DNA of 64,000 nt from contig NZ_JAUSWW010000001.1 in the NCBI RefSeq assembly GCF_030815415.1, forward strand, positions 186,001 through 250,000. Direction: 5' to 3'. Source of the DNA: Streptomyces canus. Lineage in GTDB: Bacteria; Actinomycetota; Actinomycetes; Streptomycetales; Streptomycetaceae. The position numbers and the translations under genes are program-made. Shown piece by piece: positions 9,368-17,735 of this stretch. How positions within the stretch are numbered: the stretch's first letter is position 1; every line of letters starts with the position of its first letter. The notes beneath the pieces are model-generated. The model made no database searches and was not told the DNA's origin. It saw only the letters and a list, made by a program, of their open reading frames with translations.

Positions 9368-10723
9368 ATGCCGAACGGCGGATCAGCGGGTCCCGGGGGT
9401 GAACGACCTGACGCGTCGAGCCCCGATGAACGCTCCGAGCTGGCGCGGCTACAGGCACGTATCACCGCTCTGGAGGCCGACAAGAAGGCTCGGGCTCCCC
9501 GTCACCGGTGGCGGTCCTTCTTCTCCGCGTTGCTCATCGTCATTGGTTGCATCCTTGCCCCACTGGCCGCTGTCGCAGCCTGGACAGCGGATGAGATCGG
9601 CGACACGGACCGCTACGTTGACACGGTCGCCCCGCTCGCTTCCGACCCTGACATCCAGGCGGCCGCCGCGAACCGGGTCACCAACGCGGTGATGGAACAC
9701 ATCGACCTGCCGACCCTGCTGGAGGGAGTGGCGCCGGCTGACCGGCCACTCGCCGAGAAGGCACTCGGCAAACTCGGCGACTCACTGGAGAGCGCCATCC
9801 GCAGCTTCGTCCACGACAAGGCGGAGGAGATCGTCTCCTCCGACACCTTCGAGGAATTCTGGACCGATGCCAACCGTCGGATCCACGCGGCTGTCGACAA
9901 AGCCCTGACAGGCAGCGGCGGCGGCGCAGTGAAGATCAACAACGACTCGGTCACCGTCGACCTCGGCCCAGTCGTCGACCAGGTCAAGCAGCGCCTCATC
10001 GACGACGGAATGACCGCCGCCTCGAAGATCCCCGAAGTGCACACCGACTTCACGGTGCTGCGAGCCGACGACGTCGGCAAGGTCAAGACGTACTTCCGGA
10101 TCCTGCAGATGGCCGGGTTCTGGCTGCCCGTCCTTTCCGTGCTGCTCATCGCCGCCGGGGTCCTGCTGTCCACGCACCGCCGCCGCATTCTCGTGGTTGC
10201 CGCGCTCGCCTTCGCCTTCGTCATGCTGCTGCTCGGTGGAGGCCTGACCCTCTTCCGCGTGGCGTACCTGAACGCGCTGCCGGACACCGTCTCTCAGCCT
10301 GCTGCCGAGTCCGTCTACGACACGCTCACGCGCTACATGCGCACCACGGTCCGCACGGCCGTGACACTCGGCGTGGTTGTCGCCCTGGCTGCCTGGCTGA
10401 GCGGGCACGGCCGATGGGCGACGTTCGTACGGCAATCGTGGCACTCCGGCATCGGCTCCGTCCGCGCCACCGCCGACCGGGCGGGTATGCGCACCGGTCC
10501 GGTCGGACCGTTCATCCGGCGCCACCGCACATGGATCACCTGGGTCCTGGTCGGTCTGGCAGTGCTGACGGCCATCTTGTGGAGCTACCCGACCGCGCTG
10601 GTCATCGTCGGCATCGCACTGGTCTGGCTCCTCGTGATGGCCGTGGTGGAGTTCCTGGCGGGGAACCCGGAGGAAGGACACGCACGGGCGGCTGATGTTT
10701 CGTCGGGGCAACCGACCACCTGA
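9368..10723 (+). CDS. Large integral membrane protein with N-terminal coiled coil
   Basis: 451 aa with an ATG after GAGAGGG. A short acidic and charged coiled-coil-like segment (RSELARLQARITALEADKKA) precedes the first membrane span at about 50-72. A periplasmic region of about 190 aa follows (DTDRYVDTVAPLASDPDIQ...), then spans at about 255-275, 280-300, 335-355 and two closely spaced C-terminal spans near 395-430. This organisation, with a long exoplasmic domain after span 1, is common in conserved Streptomyces membrane proteins of unknown role. It sits 113 bp after the DUF1254 gene in the same direction. Confidence 0.85.
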   Translation: MPNGGSAGPGGERPDASSPDERSELARLQARITALEADKKARAPRHRWRSFFSALLIVIGCILAPLAAVAAWTADEIGDTDRYVDTVAPLASDPDIQAAAANRVTNAVMEHIDLPTLLEGVAPADRPLAEKALGKLGDSLESAIRSFVHDKAEEIVSSDTFEEFWTDANRRIHAAVDKALTGSGGGAVKINNDSVTVDLGPVVDQVKQRLIDDGMTAASKIPEVHTDFTVLRADDVGKVKTYFRILQMAGFWLPVLSVLLIAAGVLLSTHRRRILVVAALAFAFVMLLLGGGLTLFRVAYLNALPDTVSQPAAESVYDTLTRYMRTTVRTAVTLGVVVALAAWLSGHGRWATFVRQSWHSGIGSVRATADRAGMRTGPVGPFIRRHRTWITWVLVGLAVLTAILWSYPTALVIVGIALVWLLVMAVVEFLAGNPEEGHARAADVSSGQPTT

Positions 10724-10915
10724 GGACGGCCCGTCTCCAGGAAGTGCGAAGGTATGTGCGGGGTGCTGGACTGGCACAGAGGGCTCTCCCCTCACCGTGC
10801 TGACGGCCGCCACCGCCCGCCGTCAGCGGCCGGGGCGAGCCCGGACCTTGACCCGCTCGTGAGGAGTGGCCGTGAGCGAAGACCTTGCTGATCTGGAAGA
10901 GATGGGGCCTGTCGA

Positions 10916-11284
10916 CTAGGCGGCGTCGGTGGGCGCCAGGATGGCGCCGACGAGTGCGAAGTTCCCACATCGTCAGCCCCGGCAGGGCAGTCCGATGCCC
11001 AGCAAACGGCCGGGCAGAAAGCCGCCAATGTGCAGGTCCCGCCGGCGGACCGTCATGGCATCGGTGAACAGCACGAGCGCCAGGGTGATTTCAAGAAGCA
11101 AGACGATGGCTGCGGCATCGCGCTCAAGATCGACGAGGTCGAGCACGGCCGGCCCGAGGAGGATGCCGCACCCGACAAACGCCATCGCCGATGACAACGG
11201 CGTCGAGGACAGCCGGCGCGAGCCCAGTGCGTACGCGGCAGTCACGCCCGCCACCGCCACCCCGGCCCAGGCCGTACTGCTCAT
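10916..11284 (-). pseudogene. Cation:proton antiporter (CPA1-type) remnant
   Basis: The first 103 codons encode an N-terminus typical of Na+/H+ antiporters: GCGILLGPAVLDLVDL, then LLLEITLALVLFTDA and RRRDLHIGGFLPGRLLGIGLP. The frame then stops. Immediately downstream (10916-10957, another frame) the codons read ALVGAILAPTDAA and stop; this is the conserved APTDA motif found some 30-40 residues further on in intact proteins. The gene therefore carries an internal deletion with a frameshift and has lost the rest of its transporter domain. Confidence 0.75.
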
Positions 11285-11818
11285 GCTCCACCCTCCAGAC
11301 GGACCGCGGTGGCCCTATCACCGCCAAGACCTGTTCGGTCCGTGCCTTCCGCAACCGAGACGAAGAAGGGATCAGCAAAGGCCCCGGTCAACCGGTCCAG
11401 CACGACTGCTCGCTCTTCCATCAAAGCCGTCCGTTGCCGGAACCGTCAGCGTGATCATCCCGTCGGCACTGGCCGCGAGAGTTGTCTGTACCGTCGCCGC
11501 CTCGTAGTCCCAGGCCCGCCGAAGGAATGACCTGCGCCCAGTGCGGCATTCCCAGACCCAGCACACCCAGAGCGACCACCGCGGCCCCCCGAGACTCTGA
11601 CCGCAATGAGCGTGTCGCGTGGCCCCCGACGAGACTCAGGCACAAGGCCACGCACACTCGCCGGCTCACCCACCACCTCGTAACGGTAGAAGCCGGGCCG
11701 GGCCCGCCTGCTCATGACGCAGGAACCGACCGCATCTTGCCCGTAGGCCACGACATCACCCGGCGCAACGTCGCCCAGTGCAGCGTCTCCCCGTGCCAAC
11801 AAACCTTCGCTCTGGCCT
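11285..11818. other. No clear gene
   Basis: Between the antiporter remnant and the DUF2550-like gene. Several minus-strand frames carry short protein-like stretches, for example VVAYGQDAVGSCVMSRRARP near 11700, but no frame stays convincing and no domain is recognisable. Probably decayed coding sequence. Confidence 0.4.
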
Positions 11819-12253
11819 TCAGCGGTCGTCCGTCCGCAGCCCGGGGACGACGAACGGCCCATGTACCCGTTCACGCTTGTCCGCCGAAGTAGCAACCTCG
11901 ATACGTGCACCGCCTTCGACCTCCACGGAAATGACGGCCACGCGCTTCCCGAGACGTCTCACCTCGCCCCGCTCGGCGTCACGATCCGCGCCTGCCAGGG
12001 CATCTGCAGGAACAAAGTCACCCCGGAACAGGAAGGGCGCCTTCCTCCAGACGAGAACGTCACGGACCCAGTAGCCATAGCCTCGCCGCCATTTCGCGGA
12101 CAGCCCTCGCACGTGGCCGTCGACGACCCTGATCGCTCCCTTGAAAACGCCCGGCTGGCGGCTGATCCAACGCCGGCGCGTCAGCACAACGAGCAACAGA
12201 ACGACGATCACGATCAAGTCGACACCCAGCACAGCGAGCAGCGCGAGCACCAT
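11819..12253 (-). CDS. DUF2550-like membrane-anchored protein
   Basis: 144 aa. A single N-terminal membrane helix (MVLALLAVLGVDLIVIVVLL, about residues 1-24) is followed by RRRWISRQPGVFKGAIRV and the aromatic motif KWRRGYGYWVRDVLVWRKAPFL. This pattern (membrane anchor, R.PG.F..., GY.RY..D.L.WF) resembles the DUF2550 family found in actinobacteria. Here it is away from the ATP synthase operon where the usual copy lies, so this is a paralogue or accessory copy. Function unknown. Confidence 0.65.
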   Translation of the reverse strand: MVLALLAVLGVDLIVIVVLLLVVLTRRRWISRQPGVFKGAIRVVDGHVRGLSAKWRRGYGYWVRDVLVWRKAPFLFRGDFVPADALAGADRDAERGEVRRLGKRVAVISVEVEGGARIEVATSADKRERVHGPFVVPGLRTDDR

Positions 12254-12581
12254 GCGTCAATCCTCTCGCGGTTGCTGCCCGACCGCCTCCCCACCACACC
12301 TGATCACCACCCGACGAAGATCGGGACGACGACCAGGAGCAGAAGGGCGCGCTGCGGGTGAGCAGTACGGCGGGTATGGGTGCTGCGTTTCAGTGAGGAG
12401 CGCGCGATCCTGCCGTGCTGACGCAGTTTGTCCGGCTGCAGATCATCAACCCGGAGGGCGCCTACCGTCGGCGCGGTATCGAGGCCCCGTCCCGGTAACT
12501 GCACGAGACCCCGTACACACGAGTTGCAGGTGCTGTACACCTTCGTCGCGCCGGTCCAGTGGGGCGCGGGCCCGCGCGTAG
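12254..12581. other. Intergenic, no gene seen
   Basis: About 330 bp between divergent genes. No convincing coding frame or strong hairpin found. Confidence 0.4.
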
Positions 12582-13046
12582 TTGAGCTCCCTGCTGACCC
12601 GCGACCTGGTCACCTACCCCGAACCGTCGCCCTCGCCCGCGCACTTGCTCTACGGCGGCGCGGCCCGCCAGGCCGTCGTCCTCCTGGTCCACGTTCTCGT
12701 CAGACCGCGCACCAGCTGGCGCGTGGGGCCCGAACGCCTGGCCGCGAAACTCACCGTCTACGCCCGCCTGCACGGCTACATTCCCGCGCCCCCGCCCGGA
12801 ACCCGACGGACCTGGCGCCAGCGTTACCCGCTCTTCCCGCGCCTCCTGGACGGCACCGGCCCCACCGGCATCGACAACCGCATCCACGCCCTGCGGGCCG
12901 CCGCCCGGGACCTGATACCAGCCGCCTCCACCCACCAGGTCCCCATCCTGGCCGCCCCGCTCACCGACCTCCTCCGTGACGGACCCTCCGCACCCGTATG
13001 GCACCCCGCCACCGCCCCCGGGCAACAGGTCAGCTGGACACACTGA
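12582..13046 (+). CDS. Hypothetical protein
   Basis: 154 aa, unrecognised. Codon use fits Streptomyces coding sequence. The protein has an Arg-rich middle (RRTWRQRYPLFPRLLDG) and Ala/Leu-rich helices (IDNRIHALRAAARDLIP), no signal peptide and no clear motif. The start is uncertain. The TGCGCA repeat array begins just after its stop. Confidence 0.5.
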   Translation: MSSLLTRDLVTYPEPSPSPAHLLYGGAARQAVVLLVHVLVRPRTSWRVGPERLAAKLTVYARLHGYIPAPPPGTRRTWRQRYPLFPRLLDGTGPTGIDNRIHALRAAARDLIPAASTHQVPILAAPLTDLLRDGPSAPVWHPATAPGQQVSWTH

Positions 13047-13059
13047 CGGGGCGGACGCC

Positions 13060-13420
13060 CCGGGGGTTGCGCAGTCCTGCGCAACCCCGCCACTCCATAC
13101 CCGCAGCTACGCAGCACCTGCCCGCCCCCGACCACAGGCCCGACCACGACGGCGGCCATGGAGCGCGCAGGCCCGACCACAGACCCGACCATGCAGGTCA
13201 GCGCCCTGCGCAGGCGATGCACCTATGGCTGCGCAACCGGCCGGCTGTTGCGCGTTGCCCAAAGCCAGTCACCGCTGGCCAGTTGTGCGGCCTGCGCATC
13301 GCCCCTCACCGGCACGCCCCAAGCACAGATGGCCGGGACAGTCTGCGCAGTGGACGCAGCCGCGCATGCGCAGCCGCCGCGGAGCCGGTTGCGCAGGTCT
13401 GGCCCCGTCATTGCGCAGCC
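13060..13420. repeat. TTGCGCA/TGCGCAA repeat array
   Basis: At least nine TGCGCA-containing sites on both strands. They include the dyad TTGCGCAGTCCTGCGCAA at the left end (about 13068-13085), then sites near 13208, 13230, 13249, 13291, 13346, 13368, 13393 and 13412. Smaller groups of GCGCAAC recur near 19255-19280. The core shares TGCGCA with the GTGCGCAC arrays, but the flanks differ. Confidence 0.6.
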
Positions 13421-13644
13421 GGATGCGGGGCAGCTGCCCGGGTCGGACGATCACGCACCGCCCGCCCTCGGCACCTGCCGAAGGCCACCGGAGGAGTACC
13501 GGCCTGACACTCGGCGATGTCCCCGGCTGCGGTCTCCTCGACGGCCCTTCGTGTCCCCATGTGGCAGGCCACACGACACACGTACGCATAGACGCTCAAA
13601 GCCGCAGCCACCCGCCACGGGGGGAAACCGGCGGGGCGACTTCG

Positions 13645-14043
13645 TCATCGGACGTGGATGTCAGGATGAGCGATCACACGTACCGCGTGGGGGCGGTAGT
13701 CATCGCGGCTGTGCTCGGCCTTGTAGCCGAGCGTCGTCAGCATGGCGATGATGGCCGTCGCCATGTGTCTGTAGGTCTGGCTTGCCGCCTTCAAGAGAGG
13801 GTCATCGGCTTGCCCACGCTGGAGGGCAGCCCGGACCCCTTCCTGCGTGCGGGTGTGGAGTTGCCAGTGAAGCCAGACGCCGCCCCCGGCATCATCGAAA
13901 TCGTCCAACTCGATCTTAAGACCACCCCCTTCTCCCAGCGTCACACCGCGTTCATCAGTACGGTGGACGGTCAGACCTGATGCTGACAGATCCTGTCGTA
14001 CCTGCTCGGCAAGCTGGCACCGGCGACTGACCTCATCTGGCAT
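13645..14043 (-). CDS. Hypothetical protein
   Basis: 132 aa from the ATG at 14043, preceded by AAGAAGG; a GTG 15 codons upstream is the alternative. Acidic N-terminal helix (MPDEVSRRCQLAEQVRQDL), a beta-rich centre (GVTLGEGGGLKIELDDF...GVWLHWQLHTRTQEG) and a C-terminal basic tail. No family recognised and no membrane segment. Coding character is good. Confidence 0.65.
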   Translation of the reverse strand: MPDEVSRRCQLAEQVRQDLSASGLTVHRTDERGVTLGEGGGLKIELDDFDDAGGGVWLHWQLHTRTQEGVRAALQRGQADDPLLKAASQTYRHMATAIIAMLTTLGYKAEHSRDDYRPHAVRVIAHPDIHVR

Positions 14044-14269
14044 GGCCTTCTTCAGCCCGAAGGTGTTCTCAGAGTCCACGGCGTGCACGATACCGAGCGG
14101 TCGGCCTAGCGACTTTGGCCGGGAGCTGCTTTGGCGCGAGGCGTGCGGTCAGTGCGTCGTCGACGGCCCGCACATACGGCCAGTGCGGCAGGCCGTGAGG
14201 GCTGCCCGGCCATCCGGGCGGCTCAAGCAGCACGGACCTGACCTCCAGGAGCAGCGGGAGTGGTTCGGG

Positions 14270-15283
14270 TCATGAGGCGCGCCGGAAAACGGCGGCCGGG
14301 CCGATGACGCGGGGCCCGAACTTGTCCCGGATCCGGTCAACGGTGTCTTCGGCCACCAGCCGGGCCTCGCGGGCGTGATCGAGGCTGATCTGCTCGGCCG
14401 TCTGGTCGGCGCCGATAAGGTCCTCGCCCCTGAGCGACATCCCGCTCAGGCGGCCGCGCTGCAGGCCGGCAGCGTCCATCAACTGGTAGGCGAGGGTGCG
14501 CAGGTCGTCGTCGTGCGCGGACGGCCCCACCAGCCGCCGCGTCTTCTCCCAGCGGGTGTTGCCGGCGAAGGTCAGGGTGAGGGTCAGCGCGCGAGCCGCC
14601 TGGCCGCGGCCGCGCAGCAGCAGCCCGAGGCGGACGACGAGACCGAGCAGGCCGGCGCGTACGTCGGCGCCGTCCAGGACGTGCCGCTCGAAGGCGCACC
14701 GGACCGCCGCGGTCGCCGGCAGAGCGCGGGCCACGACCGGACGCGGATCGATACCCCGGGCGCGGTCGGCGGCGATGCGGCCGGCGCGACCGCCCAACAG
14801 GCGGTGCACCGTGGCCGGCGGGACGGCGGCGAGCAGGCCGACGCAGTGGATGCCGTAGTCGCGCAGGATCTGGGCCTGGCGGGGGCCGATCCCGTGCAGG
14901 GCGTCCACCGGCAGCGGCCCCAGCCAGTCGGCGACCTGCTCCGGGGCGACGGCAAGGACACCACCCGGGGCGGGGATCTGGGCTGAGGCGGTGGCCGCGA
15001 CCGTGATCGTGGGCCCGATGCCGACGCGGACGTCGACCCCGAGCCGGGACAGGGTGCGCACGCGCAGGATCTCCCCAAGGTGGCGGGCATTCCTGCCGTG
15101 GTAGCGCAACACCCCCTTCAGCTCCACCAAGGCCGCGGTCGGCGGCAGCGCCTGCACCACCGGCGACAGCTCCGACATGAGCTCCAGAATCTGCCGGTAG
15201 GCGGCCTCCCCCAGCCCGTCCGGGCACCACCGCACATGCATCACCGTCGACACCGTGTCCGGCCTCATCACGCTCGTCGTCAT
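14270..15283 (-). CDS. ImuB-like Y-family DNA polymerase homologue, probably catalytically inactive
   Basis: 337 aa with an ATG 8 nt after GGAGG. The palm and thumb layout is that of Y-family polymerases: LPPTAALVELKGVLRYHG, VRVGIGPTITVAATAS, LPVDALHGIGPRQAQILRDYG (helix-hairpin-helix) and the little-finger region ending FGPRVIGPAAVFRRAS. The acidic catalytic residues are missing: the first strand reads MHVRWCPDG instead of the usual DxD motif, and the SxDE position reads AALVELKG. This is the pattern of ImuB, a non-catalytic partner in mutagenic repair. No imuA or dnaE2 lies nearby. A C-terminal fragment of a second copy lies at 6736-6987. Confidence 0.8.
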   Translation of the reverse strand: MTTSVMRPDTVSTVMHVRWCPDGLGEAAYRQILELMSELSPVVQALPPTAALVELKGVLRYHGRNARHLGEILRVRTLSRLGVDVRVGIGPTITVAATASAQIPAPGGVLAVAPEQVADWLGPLPVDALHGIGPRQAQILRDYGIHCVGLLAAVPPATVHRLLGGRAGRIAADRARGIDPRPVVARALPATAAVRCAFERHVLDGADVRAGLLGLVVRLGLLLRGRGQAARALTLTLTFAGNTRWEKTRRLVGPSAHDDDLRTLAYQLMDAAGLQRGRLSGMSLRGEDLIGADQTAEQISLDHAREARLVAEDTVDRIRDKFGPRVIGPAAVFRRAS

Positions 15284-15344
15284 CACCGCCACCTCCCACA
15301 CCCCACGCTATCGAACAAAAAATCGAACACGCGAGGGCGCAAGC

Positions 15345-15749
15345 GTGGATCATGAGCATAGAATCAAAAATGTGTTCGACGACCTACCTCCCGACCTAGA
15401 GCGCTTGGAGACCTTGCGGGTCTGGCACGCGCTGTGGATCGAGCGCATCGACCGCAAGATCGCGGCCGTCCGGCAGCGCGAGCGCGAAGCCGAACACGGC
15501 CGGCGCACCCGGCCGCGGCCGCCGGAGTGGCTCGTCGAACTCGGCATCGGAGACAGCCGCCCGCCCGTCCAGGTCCACGCCGGCGACTGCCACATGACCG
15601 GCAAGCGCCACCGTCCCGTCGACCGCGACGAAGCCCGCCGCCTCCTCGCCGCCGGCCTGCCCGGCTGCAGCCACTGCCAGCCCGACGTCCGGCTGCACAT
15701 CCTCGACTTATCCGCCCGCCCGGCCTCCCCCCTCACCGCGGCGCGCTGA
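15345..15749 (+). CDS. DUF6233 family protein
   Basis: 134 aa from a GTG start preceded by GAGGG. The sequence LPPDLERLETLRVWHALWIE, RIDRKIAAVRQRE, RPPEWLVELGIG..PPVQVHAGDC and HRPVDRDEARRLLAAGLPGC..CQPD is characteristic of this Streptomyces-specific family, with three conserved Cys. Divergent from the ImuB-like gene. Function unknown. Confidence 0.9.
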   Translation: MDHEHRIKNVFDDLPPDLERLETLRVWHALWIERIDRKIAAVRQREREAEHGRRTRPRPPEWLVELGIGDSRPPVQVHAGDCHMTGKRHRPVDRDEARRLLAAGLPGCSHCQPDVRLHILDLSARPASPLTAAR

Positions 15750-15826
15750 TCGAACACCTGCACCACCTGCTCGTTATGCTGCGCTCGCGGTGATACACCC
15801 CAGCACCCGGAACAGGACATGTCCCC

Positions 15827-16033
15827 ATGCTCACCATCACTGCCCCGCCGCCGGTCTCCGAGCCGGACCCCTCCGCGCTAGTCTGCCCCGGCGACCGCGT
15901 CGGCCTGTGCGCCGGCTGCCAGCGCAAGACCCACCGGTACGGCAGCGGCGGTGAACCGCTCTGCCAGTGGTGCATGGCCGCCGCGAAGGACCAGTGGGAC
16001 TCACGCGTGCGCTACACCAGCACGCGCCTCTGA
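15827..16033 (+). CDS. Small Cys-rich (zinc-binding) protein
   Basis: 68 aa. It carries CAGCQRKTHRYG and CQWC, spaced like a treble-clef or zinc ribbon (CxxC-x15-CxxC). It lies 77 bp downstream of the DUF6233 gene in the same direction and may be co-transcribed. Function unknown. Confidence 0.65.
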   Translation: MLTITAPPPVSEPDPSALVCPGDRVGLCAGCQRKTHRYGSGGEPLCQWCMAAAKDQWDSRVRYTSTRL

Positions 16034-16329
16034 GCCAGCTTGAACCGTCCACCGCCGCTCCCGGCCCGTACCCGGTCGGGTGAAGTCGCCCGAAGGGGAG
16101 AACCCCGACAGGGCCCGGCGCGTAGTGCTCTGTGTGAGAGCGATCAACGAAGCGCATGTCGCGGAGCCGGGGCTGGCGTAACCGCTTCTACGCCGGAGAT
16201 GCGAGAAGAACCTCCTCGAGGAGGCCCGAGGCAGCGCATAGCCGACCGGGCTTCCACCCCATCAGGTCGACCAACGGCGCTCCACGGACTGGCTGCAACC
16301 GCTGACGTCAGCGTCTAGTCCTCATCGTC

Positions 16330-17424
16330 ATGACAGCCAATCGAAGGCCCCACCCCGCCCCGGATGACCGGGAGTTGCGGTTGTGGAAGGTCGGACGGGC
16401 GCTGGCCCTCGCCTTCGCCGCCGCGGTCCTCGTCGCGGGCGGCATCTTCTACGGCCTGGTGGTGCTGCTGGACGTCAAGGAGATCGACAGCACCGCCAAG
16501 CTCGACGCGGCGACGCTCTTCGACCTGGTGAAGCTCTCCTTCGGCGTGGTCGCCGGGGCCGGGGCACTCGTCGCCCTGGTCGTCGCCTACCGTCGCCAGC
16601 GCGTCGACGAGGCCGGCGCCCACCGCGAAGCCACCCGGCTCCACACCGAACGCTTCTCCCAAGCCGTCGACAAACTCGGCTCCGACTCCCCAGCCGTCCG
16701 GCTCGGAGGCGTCCACGCCCTGGCCGGCCTCGCCGACGACGCCCCCGACAGCAGCCTGCGCCAGACCTGCATCGATGTCCTGTGCGCCTACCTCCAACTC
16801 CCCTTCACCCCCGACCCCGGCGACGATCCCACCCACCAGGAGGAACACCACCGCTACCTGGCCCTTCGCAAGGTCCGGCACACGATCCTGCGCCTCATCG
16901 GCGACCACTACCGACGTCCCCAGGGCACCCACCGCTCTTGGCAAGGCTGCGATCTCGACCTCACCGACATCACCATCGACAGCACCATGGACTTCAACGG
17001 CGCGACGTTCTCCGGCGGCGCGGTGTCCTTCCGCGGCGCGACGTTCTCCAACAGCACCGTGGACTTCAGCAGAGCGACGTTCTCCGGCAGCATGGTGTCC
17101 TTCCGCGGCGCGACGTTCTCCAACAGCACCGTGGACTTCAGCGGCGCGACGTTCTCCGGCGGCACGGTGTTCTTCAGCGGCGCGACGTTCTCCAGCGGCA
17201 CGGTGGACTTCAGCAGAGCGACGTTCTCCGGCAGCATGATGTTCTTCAGCAGAGCGACGTTCTCCAGCGGCACGATGTACTTCAGCAGAGCGACGTTCTC
17301 CGGCGGCACGGTGTCCTTCAGCGCCGCGACGGGTCCAACTCCCCATGGGCTTCTTGATGCCGTCGGCACTCCTGTTCCTGCGACAGTCACCCTCCCCCCG
17401 GCTTGGCTGCCCTCGAATCCATAG
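16330..17424 (+). CDS. Membrane-anchored pentapeptide-repeat protein
   Basis: 364 aa. Two N-terminal membrane spans (about 24-45 and 65-85) precede a cytoplasmic helical region (RQRVDEAGAHREATRLHTERF, VRLGGVHALAGLADD, RKVRHTILRLIGDHYRR). A beta-helix of pentapeptide type (DLDLTDITIDSTMDFNGATF) follows, expanding into nine nearly identical 12-residue units. The C-terminus is a short Pro-rich tail ending WLPSNP. The helical plus pentapeptide layout is common in Streptomyces membrane proteins of unknown role. A truncated paralogue lies at 32105-32515. Confidence 0.85.
   Translation: MTANRRPHPAPDDRELRLWKVGRALALAFAAAVLVAGGIFYGLVVLLDVKEIDSTAKLDAATLFDLVKLSFGVVAGAGALVALVVAYRRQRVDEAGAHREATRLHTERFSQAVDKLGSDSPAVRLGGVHALAGLADDAPDSSLRQTCIDVLCAYLQLPFTPDPGDDPTHQEEHHRYLALRKVRHTILRLIGDHYRRPQGTHRSWQGCDLDLTDITIDSTMDFNGATFSGGAVSFRGATFSNSTVDFSRATFSGSMVSFRGATFSNSTVDFSGATFSGGTVFFSGATFSSGTVDFSRATFSGSMMFFSRATFSSGTMYFSRATFSGGTVSFSAATGPTPHGLLDAVGTPVPATVTLPPAWLPSNP
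16999..17322 (+). repeat. Nine 36-bp tandem repeats inside the pentapeptide gene
   Basis: Each unit encodes (G/R)ATFSxx(T/A/M)VxF(S/R) and starts with GGCGCGACGTTCTCC or a close variant. The reading frame is kept throughout. Units differ mainly at three codons. The paralogue at 32.3 kb keeps only two. Confidence 0.9.
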
Positions 17425-17735
17425 CACTGGGAGAGGGCCAGCGACCACGTCAGCCAGCGAGGGCGGCTCCGACTGGACGAGATCCTCGTGCGCGCCGTCG
17501 TTGCGGCGGGAGCAGCTCCCCTCCGCGGCGAGGGCAACGTCTTCGCAGGTCGCCCCATTTCGGCAATTTCCGTGCCAGCTGCGGAGCTACCCCAGCGCGG
17601 AACGCGCCGATGCCGCCCGCTGGGCAAGCCTCGGGCAGGCGGCGGCTTGCCCACAACGGCCGCCCTCGTGGTCGGTGAGGGCGGTCGTTCATGGTGGGTC
17701 GCTGAGCGAGCTCTGCCCCCATGGACAGGGTTTCC
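17425..17735. other. Intergenic, no gene seen
   Basis: Lies between convergent genes (pentapeptide protein and Ku). The first 40 bp resemble the sequence after the truncated paralogue at 32.5 kb, then similarity ends. Contains no credible gene. Confidence 0.5.

Noticed and set aside
16999..17322. Regular 36-bp repeats suggesting a CRISPR array
   Set aside because: There are no spacers; the units are contiguous, in frame and encode a protein repeat, and no cas genes are present.
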